A stretch of 64,000 nt of DNA from Gorsachius magnificus. Taxonomy: Eukaryota; Chordata; Aves; Pelecaniformes; Ardeidae. Location of the stretch: contig CM067081.1 of assembly GCA_034008185.1 (NCBI GenBank), forward strand, positions 3,038,001 through 3,102,000, given 5' to 3'. Below the pieces are notes generated by a model that ran no database searches, was not told where the DNA came from, and saw nothing but the letters and a program-made list of their open reading frames with translations. Below, piece by piece: positions 49,004-59,684 of this stretch. Each line of letters begins with the position of its first letter. Position 1 is the stretch's first letter. The position numbers and the translations under genes were made by a program.

Positions 49004-49657
49004 ATTCATTACCTCAAAGCAAAATGCCTTCATAACCCCGACACTGATGACATTGAGCAGTTCATATGGCAGGACTGCCCAGGAGCAGTAGAGCTGGAAA
49101 TCCCACCTCTCAAACAATGTTGGCAAGAAAGCAAAAAAAAACCAAAAAAAAACCCCGTAGTGCAAAAAGAGACAGATGAAGCACATGTTGTACTAAGAAG
49201 CTGTACCACCAAACACACCATCGCTGCTGTTTCCTGTGCTGGGGCACATGGTGCATGTGCTAATCATCATCATTGTCCTCTCTGTTCTCTTCCCCATCCC
49301 CCAATTATAAACTGGGAACACTTGTGAAAAAAGGTCAGTCTGCTGGGTCAAGCTAAGGGATAGACCTGAAAGGCAAGATGTTGCAAGGCTGAAATGAGGA
49401 GGAAACAGCACGGGGAAACAAGAAGGACCTTCGTGCGTGCAGCTTGGAAATCAGCATGTTTATTAGTGTTCTTTCTTCCCCCAGTCTTGTAAGGCAAGGA
49501 TTTAATGTGCATCTCATCAAAGCTTGACTGCAGTTAAACTGGGTGCAGCTGAGGCTGAATAGCTTGGAGAAAAGCAAGCAGGATGATCAAAGGATACGTG
49601 TACATCTATGTGTGTGTGCTATGTCTGTTACAGCCATATACAAATATATGCATAGGT
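49004..49657. other. unique spacer, no gene seen
   Basis: About 650 bases without recognised features. A-rich runs at 49133-49152 (eight and nine A separated by CC). Confidence 0.6.
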
Positions 49658-49829
49658 ATCATAGAATCACAGAATCCCAGGTTGGAAGGGACCTCAAGGA
49701 TTATCTGCTCCAACCTTTCTAGGTAAGAGCCCAGCCCAGACAAGATGGCCCAGCACCCTGTCGAGCTGAGGCTTGAAAGCATCCAATGTGGTGGAGTCAA
49801 CACCTCCCCCAGGGAGATTATTCACATGG
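49658..49829 (-). mobile_element. CR1 LINE 3' end fragment, - strand
   Basis: On the + strand: ATCATAGAATCACAGAATCC, 'aggttggaagggacctcaag', 'ctgctccaacctttctagg', 'gtggagtcaacacctccccc' and 'agggagattattc'. Same subfamily as the 12404-13130 copy and matching its first ~170 bases. Confidence 0.93.
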
Positions 49830-50328
49830 TAGGTGAAGTTGTGTGTGTGTCTATGTAGTACCCACTACAGTGACTCCCTGATTCTTCCTTGCACCCTTAG
49901 CCACTGCTGCCATGCAATTATTCATGATTTAGGAGACTGTCCTTCATGGAAATCTTGGCGTGAGTCTTTTGTCTGTGCATGTTGTGAGTTAAACCCACAC
50001 CCTCCACAACCTGCAGTAGGAAGTGGAGATTCAGTTACCTAGTGGCTCACATGTCCCAGCTGAGAAGGTCATTCAGTACCTTTACAGTCCCAGTAGCTCT
50101 CTGATCCATGCCAGAGACTTCCTAGAAAAAAGCAGGTTTCACGGCTGAGGCAGAGAGCTGAGCTGGTTGAGTGGCTCACGGGTGTGCTAATTGGCATTTC
50201 TCTTCTGCCCATCCATCTGGGCAGCTGCTCAGGCTGGTGGTCAGCTGTAGCAGGAGCAGCAGGGCCACGTTTCAGAGGTACACCGTCTGTACTCTCCAAG
50301 CAAGCAATGTGTAAAAGTTGTGAAAGTT
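49830..50328. other. unique spacer between CR1 copies
   Basis: About 500 bases. A short GTGTGTGTGT run sits at 49842-49853; nothing else recognised. Confidence 0.6.
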
Positions 50329-50911
50329 ACAGAATCACACAGAATCACAGAATCACAGAATGGCAAGGGTTGGAAGGGACCTCAGGATTTCATCTAGTCC
50401 ACCGCCCCTGCTCAAGAAGGCTCACCCAGAGCAGGGTGCACAGGGCATCATCTAGGTGGGGTTTGAATATCTCCAGAGAAGGAGACTCCACAGCCCCCCT
50501 GGGCAGCCCGTTCCAGTGCTCTGTCACCCTCAAAGTAAAGATGTTTTTCCTCATATTCAACTGAAACCTCTTCTGCTTCAGTTTGTGCCCATGGCCCCTT
50601 GTCCTGGCACTGGGCACCACTGCAAAGAGTCTGGCACCATCCTTGTGACATCCACCCTTAAGATATTTGTATGTGTTGATGAGGTGGCCTCTCAGTCTTC
50701 TCTTCTTCAGGCTAAACAAGCTCAACTCTCTCAGCCTTTCCTCATAGGGGAGATGCTCCAGTTCCCTCATCATCCTAGTTGCTCTCCTCTGGACTCTCTC
50801 CAGGAGTTCCTCATCTTTCTTGAACTGGGGAGCCCAGACCTGGACACAGTGCTCCAGGTGGGGTCTCAGCAGGGCAGAATAGAGGGGGAGGAGAACCTCC
50901 CTCAACCTGCT
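50329..50911 (-). mobile_element. CR1 LINE 3' part, - strand (third subfamily)
   Basis: On the + strand it begins with four AGAATCACA-type units (50330-50360), 'ggttggaagggacctcagg' and 'tcatctagtccaccgcccct', which separates it from both other subfamilies. It reads back through the ORF2 C-terminus to 'aacctccctcaacctgct' at 50911. The coding part is uninterrupted, so it may be younger or less decayed than the others. Confidence 0.94.
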
Positions 50912-50914
50912 CAA
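50390..50914 (-). pseudogene. CR1 ORF2 C-terminal remnant, uninterrupted
   Basis: A 174-codon frame with no stop or frameshift, covering the ORF2 region after the RT core. Blocks are '[20 protein letters not shown]', '[14 protein letters not shown]', '[20 protein letters not shown]', '[10 protein letters not shown]' and a C-terminus ending in GRWTR. It has lost everything upstream, including all catalytic residues, and has no start of its own (the first methionine is internal to the family). It is the longest intact LINE frame here but still a 5'-truncated remnant. Confidence 0.88.
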
Positions 50915-52502
50915 AGGATGTTCATGGACTTGAGGCAGTTCTCGCTTTTGTCACGGTATTAACTGGACAAGGAGTTTCTAAGCAGAATATGTTTTGGAGT
51001 TCATTATTATAATTTTAATTTCTGATTCTTTCATTATGTAAGGGTTGATAACGAGCAGTTTCACTAAAATCAATGGAGTAGCCCCAGTGTAAATGGAGAA
51101 AGTCACGCTCAAGTAGAAGACAATGTGTTTTGAAAAAACCCTGATCCATTGTTTGTGCTGACAGAAAGAGGGGTGAACAAGATTATTGCTGTTGCAGATC
51201 AGTGTAGCTCCAAAGATTGCATCAATTTCCATTGGTTGGGGATCTCTACCTCAGTCTTATATAGCACCATGCATAACCTATGTTTGCTGTGTATGTCCGA
51301 ATTCGGACAAATGGAGATGCTAAACTGATTGATTTATGTATTTTGCTTGTGTAACTCTAATGGTAGCTCTTCATTGTCTATACTGAATTTGCAAATACTG
51401 TGAAACCAAAGTGTCTCTTCTGGTCACTGTAAAGCTACCGCATTTTGACCCCTCAGAAAGATACTTGTTCTTGTAACACATGCTAAAAAGCTTGGGCAAA
51501 AGTCCTCAGATGAAAACTGACATCATACTTATTAGCTAAAGAAAAGTTTTCAGACACTAATTCTGAGTTCAATATAAACCCAGAGAAGTTGAGACCATGG
51601 CTCTCTGCAATTATATCTGCACAACACCTGGCATAAAGCCATCAGTGCTGGAGCCTTGGGATATTATTGTCACGTTGAAGTGAGAGATGCACTAAGCCCA
51701 GTGATGGGAAGGAGTTTTCTGTATCTGTTCTGTCGTGTTGGTTTAGGAGTTGAGCTCACAACCCAGTCAGACACCATGTTGCTTAGATGTTGATGCATAG
51801 TCCTCTTCTAGGAGGCAGATGTATGTGCTCCTTGAATGCCTTTGAAGTGTGTTCCAGAATTTGCTCCCTAATTACTTGGAAAAATTCCAGGGTGGGATTC
51901 ATTTCCCCTAGCATAGATATCTATAAATTAGATGTCTAAGTCTCACTTGTGCCTGTTGGTACCAAAGGACAGAAGTAAACAACTCCAGAAGGCAACTGTC
52001 TTGATGGCATAGCCTAGACACCATTGTAGACTGGAATGGTCACCCCATGTGTAGGTTGCCTTTTCTCCAGTGCAGATGTGTACAGACTTGCACACCTAAA
52101 TACAGGGGGGAAACTCCTTGTCTTTAATTTCTACTCCATACTTGCTCAGGTCTATGTAATAGCTGCTTCTTTTTGCACCGACTTTTCCTTCAGCTTGAAT
52201 GGTTTTTCTTCTTTGCTGATGTTTCTCTCCTGATGTACACACTGCCAGCAACACTCAGTCATGACAGTTCAGTTGCTAGAACATCAATGGCAAAGTTTCA
52301 GCTTGTGCCAACTGGGATGCTCTCAAGCAACACTTAGGATGTTCCTGAAGTCAGCATGGATCATGCACTGGCCCAGTCAGCAGAATGGATATAACCAACC
52401 TCGACATGGTTTATCCCTTCCTGGTGGACCTCTGTGTCAGAGAACCATGTTGGGAATGCTTAATTTACTAGTACAGATGTAGTCTATGAACTTACTTGTT
52501 TT
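50912..52502. other. unique non-coding DNA, no gene seen
   Basis: No gene recognised. AT-rich around 51000-51060 and 51300-51560. Open frames are about 84 codons or less. Confidence 0.6.
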
Positions 52503-53065
52503 CCTTAGCTGAACAAGCCAAGCTCTGTAGTTGTTGTTCATGAGATGTACTCTCTTGTCCCTTTGCACCATTGAAACTTTCAACTCATCTTGCTTGGATT
52601 TGGGTGACCAGAACTTTACAGCAGTTTAGATGAAGTCTCAGCTGCTTTCTGTGCAATGGTATTAACACTTCCCTATCTCTACTGGAAACATCTTGCCTGA
52701 GATACATTACAAGTGCAGTCGTTTGTTTTAAGACCACTGTGCTCAGATAGACTAATTCAGGTCCTTTTTCCTCTGCCATTTGTTACCTTGAGCCAAAGAG
52801 CGTCTACCTTATTCTCTGAGTGCAGTCTCTTACTCTTCATTACTGTTAAAATTCACCCATTTCTCTCACTCAGCCTTCCTTCAAGGTCACCCAGCTCTTC
52901 CCACATCATATGCTGATCCTCCTCTGCAACAGCAATACAGTCGCTCAAGTCTCTGTCATCAGCAGATCTCATGACCAGGCGCCTACTTTTTTTCTGCCAA
53001 GTTAATTAAGGAAAATATTTAATAAGATTGGTCTCAGGACTGATTATTAAGGAACACGATGGAGT
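52503..53065 (-). mobile_element. ancient CR1-like LINE fragment, - strand
   Basis: Strongly diverged. The minus-strand frame at 52585-52779 keeps 'SSRDREVLIPLHRKQLRLHL', which corresponds to 'ITSRDKEV...SELVRPHLE' of the 12404 copy. Further along, 52995-53060 read in reverse retains the outline of the RT motif [19 protein letters not shown] with several changes and stops. Gaps between these pieces suggest many indels. An old CR1/L3-type insertion is the best reading; edges uncertain. Confidence 0.65.
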
Positions 53066-54872
53066 TTCTCTGGATTTACTCAGAAGTAACAGACAGCAAA
53101 CGTTGGCCCCAGATGGTATTTTGTTCAAAACAAAATAATGACTTCCATCTGTCTCATCACTTTTCAAACTGAGGTCTGTGGAGCACTTGCTGGTGGTCTG
53201 GGCAGTGCTGGCTCTTTGCAAGGTGCTGGCTCCTCCTTGTTATTTCCAGCTGCTAAATTAAGCTAAAGCTTACATTAAATGTTTTCCTAATATTATTTTC
53301 ATGTGTCAGTAACTGTGGGAGTTGCTGGTGGGACCATATGTGATTGGAAGGGGTGCTCACCTGTGAGATAATTCTTGAACTGGGATATAGTCCAAGTGAA
53401 CTAAGACCTAGGGAACTTCTTATCTGTTTGTTAATAGTGTATTATTTATGTCACGGTAGCACTGAATAATCCTAAGCAGGGATATGACGACAAATAGGCT
53501 GAGCCTTGCACAAGCTGCTGCTAAAGGCAACCCTCATCTCAGAAAGAGTGCAAGCTGTTTTACCAAAGGGAAGAAAAGCAGATGATAGGTGAACAGATGA
53601 GGAGGACACATCCATCTAGGCACGGTTATCTTGTCACAATGAGATTTCTTGTTTCCTCTGCAGCTGACACATAGCTATCATGACATGCAGCTCCAGGTTT
53701 GTCCAAATGTGCCTGTCATACCACGGTAACGAGCATCGAAGATTTCACATTGTTTGCAGCATCTTTGCACATCTTGAGGGCTCAGTCTGCAAACACACAG
53801 GAATTCACTCGCTAGAGCCGATCCAGGCACCTGCTGCTATGAGGATAGTAACTGAGTTGCCTGGAGAAGATGTAAACTCTTGGTCAGAACTTGTAATACC
53901 AGGTTTGAAAAACATCTGACAGAATACAAGGCATGGAGCTGAGTCTAGGGCAAAGAACCGAGCAGATGAAGTCCTCTGTCCCTTTTTTTTCTTTGATTGT
54001 AAGGTTGTGCACCAGGCACTGAGCTGGTACAGAATCTGCCACAGTATTTACATGGTAAGAAAAGGGGTCTTCTTCATGCTTAGGATGACAGGTATTGACT
54101 TCAATGGCTGAACCATCCCAACAGTGCAGTGAAAAGGGATTGCTCCATTCATGTAGACCTGGTCCTAAATCTACATGTGCATCTGCTTCACTTGAGCCAA
54201 ATTCCCTGATGGTGGTTGTTCCAGTGGAGTCTGTGCATTTTCAGCACCAGGACAGCCAGCTCCTTGTTGCAGAATTGTTTTCTTCTGTAGCATCAATGAG
54301 TATTCAGCTAATGGTTAAACTCGGCTTATTGCCATTACATCCAGTGTGAAAAGAAAACACCACAGTGACAAGGGAAATACACGGTTCTCAGTGCTCCTAA
54401 CCCACCTTGCAACTCCAGTGGCAGCATCCAAAAGCCTAAAGGAAAGAAAATGTATCTTTTACTACATGTCTTAATGGTTTACAAGCCAATGGCAAAGGAA
54501 CAAAGAAATTTAAAAAACGAAGAGTAAGAATTCACAGTACGGGTTTTCCTTGCCTCTGCTTTACTTGTGTCTTGCACTGAGGCCTGGCAGCACTGAGCAA
54601 TTGCTTTTTAACATCTGGAGCAAGAGTTGGTCGCTGTAACTCAAGTATTTCTCAATTGTGCTACTTGTAAGGTTTTGATTTTTGCATGCCACTTTGTTTA
54701 GAAATGTGAGCTGAGGGCTCTGTGGTGCCTGAACTTACTCAGGTAAGAAGAGAGTCTTTGTCCTGAAGAACCTGAAATTGCCTAGACAGAGAGAGTTCCC
54801 CCCACTTTGCAAAGAGGGAACTAAGAGACAGAAAGATTAATTGACTTCTCCAAGGGTCATGCAAGAAAATTG
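53066..54872. other. unique non-coding DNA, no gene seen
   Basis: No gene recognised. A small hairpin-like palindrome (ATTTTGTT and its complement AACAAAAT) lies at about 53118-53136. Confidence 0.6.
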
Positions 54873-55012
54873 ATCATAGAATTATAGAATCATAGAATGC
54901 TTTGGGTTGGAAGGGACTTTTAGAGGTCATCTAGCCCAAGCCCCCTGCAGTGAGCAGGGACATCTTTAACTAGACCAGGTCACTCAGAGCTGGCATCCAA
55001 CCTGGCCTTGAT
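54873..55012 (-). mobile_element. CR1 LINE 3' end fragment, - strand
   Basis: On the + strand: ATCATAGAATTATAGAATC, 'tttgggttggaagggac', 'gaggtcatctagcccaagcc', 'gtgagcagggacatcttta' and 'gcatccaacctggccttg'. About 140 bases of the tail and last ORF2 codons. Confidence 0.93.
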
Positions 55013-58000
55013 GCAGAAGCCAGACTGGTTCTTTAACTGTAGGACTGTGCTAGCATCATTTCAAGTTTCTTATATTCCCAGCTTCCCCAGAGAACTTTCT
55101 ATCCGCATGGGTTTTACTTGTCAGTGGTTGTTTGGACACCCTATCTGTCCTTATACTAGTGGGAGATGGAGGGGATCAAGTTCTAGACAATTTCTGCCTT
55201 GATGAGTTACTTTCATCTTACTGACACAGCTGCTGAAGTCCCAGGCAGAAGAGCCAACACGATCGCTCTGGATTTGAGCCAAATCATTGACTAACCAATG
55301 GACTAAAATCCCACTGAGCTTCTCCAGAGCTGTGTCTACCACCACCAGCAGAGGCAAACACCCTAGACTTCTGGAAACAAGATTAAAAAAATATTCACAA
55401 GAAGAAAGGCCCAACAAGATCCCCTGGGCAGTTCCCTTTAACTAAATCCCCCCAAGTTTATGTTTCATTCCTTGACAGAAAAAGCTTCCAGAGCATTAAA
55501 TTGTCCAGCATTTCCTCATGGATTAACTAGAGCTGCACACTCCTGGGCCTCTGTCCCTAAGAGGGAATCACTAAGATGACTAAATACAGATTGATCTGGT
55601 TTCCTTACAGCCAACAGTGTCAAGCAAGGAATTCTTTGATGAAATTCATCTTCTGAAGCAGAAGCCTAAAATAGGCCAGAAAATTCGTGAGCTAAAAGTG
55701 CTGACTGGTCACCATAGCAGCTCATACCAGAGTAGACTTTAAGAACTGATCCAACGACCAACTCTGAGAGTGTCGTCTTCTCTCTATTGTCTCTAGCAAT
55801 AGCCCCAAGTGACCATTTCCACAGTAAGTAGCTGAAGTTGGGTCAGATGAACCCAACTTTCTGTGTCCCTGAGTGTTAAAACAGGGATTATGTTTTGTAA
55901 TCACCATGCAGAAAGGTGGTCAGCAGAGAGACAAAATAAGCTGCTCTGTCAGTCTGCAGGGCATGACAATTTTCTTGATCGTATGGCAGAATACCCACTG
56001 CATGTTACCAACTAGGCTGCTGCAACATCATCTCCAAATCCTGCTGGTCTCCTAACCATTTTCTTCCTCTGCCCCATATCAGCCTCGGTAGACCCCTGTG
56101 AAAACAATCACGAAAGTATGGAAATGCAGTGGCACAGCTACATTCAATCGCAACAGCTGGGGCCTTTGTCCTAGTATCACCTCTCTTCGCAAAGCCTCTA
56201 GAAGGTTTTTCTTGAACTGACCTTGCAATGATTGTACTGGGGGATGCTCATGATTTCTGACAGGGGGGAAGACCCAGAAGAATGGCATGAAAAAAAGAGA
56301 AAGGGCAGGAAGGCTGAGGAGTCAAAAGTAATGGGAAGAGAGAGGTAATAGCCAACAAATCTTCTCTATCCAGAAGTTTTTTTTTTACTCTGGAGTCCTA
56401 GAACAAACTGATCAAACTGCAGCCAATGGATCTGAATTGATGAAAGACCTACCCCGTGTTTTCACTGGCAGCAAAGGACATGCTGCTACAGAAAAGGGAG
56501 GTCTACTGTTATCTGAGCTGCCATGGAGGGATCTTGGCAGGATCACTTCAGTGCAGACTGGTTCTGGGATACGCCTTTAGCTGATGTTGTCCTCAGTCAC
56601 CATCCCTCAGACTATCATCGTTCTGGATAGTCAGCATCATTCTAGGAAATATTCCGTGCTTAACCTTGAATGAGCAATACCTGACCGCAGTTAGCAGGTG
56701 AAAACACCATCCTGGAGCACCTGGTTTGTCTCTGTGCCGTGCCAGTGCTGGTGTGCAGCAGGTTTGTTTCAATGGGGGTCTTTGGACATCTGTGCTGGGT
56801 GTGCTAAATGGCTGCGCATGCTCCAGATGGTAAAATCTCACCTTGAGAGCCTTTCCCAGTCTTTATGATGCACTAAGTTACGCATGCTCAATTTTTGTTT
56901 TTTTTTGTTTTGGGGGGGGACAGGGACTGTCTAGGAATAGGTGGGTTTCATTGGTGTCCTTGATCAGGCCTGAAACTAAAAACCTCAGGAGTCAATGCAA
57001 ATGCTCCTCTTGAGTTCAACTTCAGACCAGGCATCTAATGGACAAGTGTCTGGCTCAGAGGAAACACAGATGCACCAACTGGCACATGGGTTTTGGCAGG
57101 CACAGGCAAACTGGATCTGCAGAGACTCTGGGCTGGATAGATGTTAAGTCAACTATGAGCCAGAAACTAGCTCAGTTAAGAGCCCAGTTAAAGTGGAACC
57201 AAACCTTAAATCATAAGTCCCACTGGATATATCAGCTTGGATTTGCCTAGACGTTCCTAAAGCCATGTGGCTTCTAGGTAGTTAGAAGCACTAGATAGGC
57301 CTAAACATGTTTCCTTGCATGAGACTGTGTAAGCTAAGGGCTCCTGAGCAGAGGTACTGGTGCATCCCACCAGCTCTACATGACCTGGACCACAGATCAT
57401 GAAGGTGTGCGTGTATCAGAGACCTGGATCAGGATGCCATACATGCTCACATTAAACACCCTTTCATTGTCTTTCCCTTGTTTGCTATTTCACCACCAAG
57501 AGAAGATGAGATGTTTTACTGCACCAGTCAGACCTGCTGGATGAGCAGCACTGAGAGACATCTACCACCATCCTCCATAGATAACCCATGACTATCAGTC
57601 CCTCTTTTTCTGAATATCAACCAAGTTCAAAAGAGCTGGATGTGATCCACATTCCCACTCATTGTCTGGACACGTTTGAAGCTAGACTTCCTCACTTAAT
57701 TTCCGTGAGCCAAATTGTTTGCACTGAACTGGCAAAAGATGAATCCCAGAGCTCATATTTTGTTTTGACATCTGTGCTAGCAGCATGGTGATGTTTTGGT
57801 TTAGCACCGTGTGTCTATGGATTTCACTCTGTCTGGGTTTTCTCATCATTCTTCCATTTGGTTTTTGCAGGCCACTAGAGCTACGTTAAAAGACCTACAG
57901 CTTTGTGGTCCAGGTTGCCAACACTTACACCTTGTTGTTACCAAACTGATGATACGTCATGGTCAGCCAAGGACATCGAATCCCCAACAGGCATACATGC

Positions 58001-58122
58001 GAAGCAGAGAACGCCCATGGCCTGTGCATGGCCTGATTTGCTTGAGAGATGTGGCAACTTTCTGCAGGAGTCATCTGCAACACTTTTCCTTGACCCCACA
58101 GGGCTCCCACACTTGCTGCCAG
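55013..58122. other. unique non-coding DNA; weak exon-like stretch inside
   Basis: No gene I can name. A 'gatctggtttccttacag' acceptor-like sequence at 55593-55610 is followed by 43 open codons ending in TAA at 55742, discussed under findings. A second acceptor-like pyrimidine stretch ends at 57870. A T/G-rich tract lies at 56894-56922. Confidence 0.5.
56894..56922. repeat. T-rich and G-run tract
   Basis: TTTTTG units followed by eight G residues. Confidence 0.8.
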
Positions 58123-58277
58123 TCATAGAATCATAGAATGGAATAGTTTGGGTTGGAAGGAATCTTAAAAGGTTATCTGGTCCAACCCTCCCTGCATTGA
58201 GCAGGGACATCTTCAACTAGATCAGGTTGCTCAGAGCCCTGTCCAACCTGACCTTGAATGTTTCCCAAGATGGGGCA
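58123..58277 (-). mobile_element. CR1 LINE 3' end fragment, - strand
   Basis: On the + strand: TCATAGAATCATAGAATGG, 'agtttgggttggaaggaatc', 'tctggtccaaccctccctgc', 'gcagggacatcttcaactag' and 'gagccctgtccaacctgacc'. It stops after 'agatggggc'. More substitutions than the 48545 copy. Confidence 0.93.
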
Positions 58278-59502
58278 AAATACCAGGGATGAGTTGCCAA
58301 AGCAGATGTCAACAGGGTCTGATGCTGTGAAGGTTTATCAAAATTACAGCGAGCTGATTAATCTCTATCAGAGCCCTTCTGCAGCTGCTGCAAGAGAGGG
58401 ACAAAGGAAAAAAAAATGCAGGTAAAGCTCCAAAATCAAAGCTGTGACATAACTGGGTGCCTGACTTCTACACAAGCTGACTTATGGGACAAAATTAATC
58501 TCACCTAACATAGGCATCTACATGAAAGAGGCCTCCATGCAAGCTAGTCACCCCAGGCTCCCTTTATAGTCAGTGAAGAGAAACAGAGCATGGTTCTGAC
58601 CTAATAGAAATGTCTACATGAGGCTGAGATGAATTGCACCTCAGAAGTGCCTGTTTTCCTCTCTTGACTCTTAACGTCTGGGGAGTGCTGGGGTATGCAG
58701 CTCAGATGGAGATGTCTGCAGGCACAGGGCTGGAAAGCCAAGTAAGATGGATTTCACCGCGATGAATTCCCCCGGAGTGACAGTGAAGGCGCTTGCCGGC
58801 AAAGCATGCCAGATCTTAGCTCTACTATTTTAGGAGTTAAGTGCTTTCTTTGCACTGAAAGCAAAAAAGACTGAGCAGAGAGGGGGCAGCACACTTGAAA
58901 ACAAACTCACTGTGCTCAGAAGCAAAAGGAAGGCAAATAGTGTCCTAGAGCTGAAAACCAGAAAGTACTTGGTGTTAACCCAGCCTGACCTTTCCAGGGA
59001 CACTGGCTGGAGAAACACCACTCACCCCAGCTCAGGGTATATAAAACCCAGGACAGACAATGCATCGGAGGAAGGAGATGCCTTAATGAAATATCTGGTC
59101 ATGCAGTGTCTTGTGATAACTCACTAACACGGTGCATTGCCAATTGCATTTTAGAAGAATAAAACTCTTCCCATTTGCAGCTCCCCCTGGAGATTTTTAA
59201 TCAGCTAATTTCACCCAGGGCTATCCAGGCAGGCCAGAGTTCAGGCAGGATTCCCATTAGAAATAGGAAAGACCTGTCTGATCACTGAGTTTATCCAGCT
59301 GTGTAGCTTGCAGTGAATAATGACCACTGGGGCTTTACCAAATTGTGGGGGCAGTGGGGCAAGCGAGGGAAGTGACGGCTATGAATCATCACAGGCTTGC
59401 TGGCTACAGAGACTTGTTACGGTATTTCATATTGATGTGGCTTCTCGATGCAAGTTTATACGTGTATTTACATGATTATGGCATCTTTCTGCTAGATTCC
59501 CC
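58278..59502. other. unique or unclassified repeat DNA, no gene seen
   Basis: No gene recognised. The part at 58480-58740 ('aatctcacctaacataggca', 'gatgaattgcacctcagaag', 'gagatgtctgcagg') has the feel of an old dispersed repeat, but I cannot assign a family. Confidence 0.45.
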
Positions 59503-59684
59503 TGAACAGGTTGCCCAGAGAGGTGGTGGAGGCCCCATCCCTGGGAACATTCCAGGCCAGGTTGGATGTGGCTGTGAGCAACCTGATGTGGTTCAAGGTG
59601 TCCCTGCTCCTGCAGGGGGGTTGGACTGGATGGCCTCTAGGGGTCCCTTCCAACCCAAAACATTCTATGATTCTATGATTCTAT
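59503..59684 (+). mobile_element. CR1 LINE 3' end fragment, + strand
   Basis: Starts 'tgaacaggttgcccagagag', continues 'gtggtggaggccccatccct', 'caggttggatgtggctgtga' and 'gggttggactggatggcctc', and ends with ATTCTATG octamers at 59661-59684. About 180 bases, same subfamily as the 30838 copy and little diverged from it. Confidence 0.95.
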
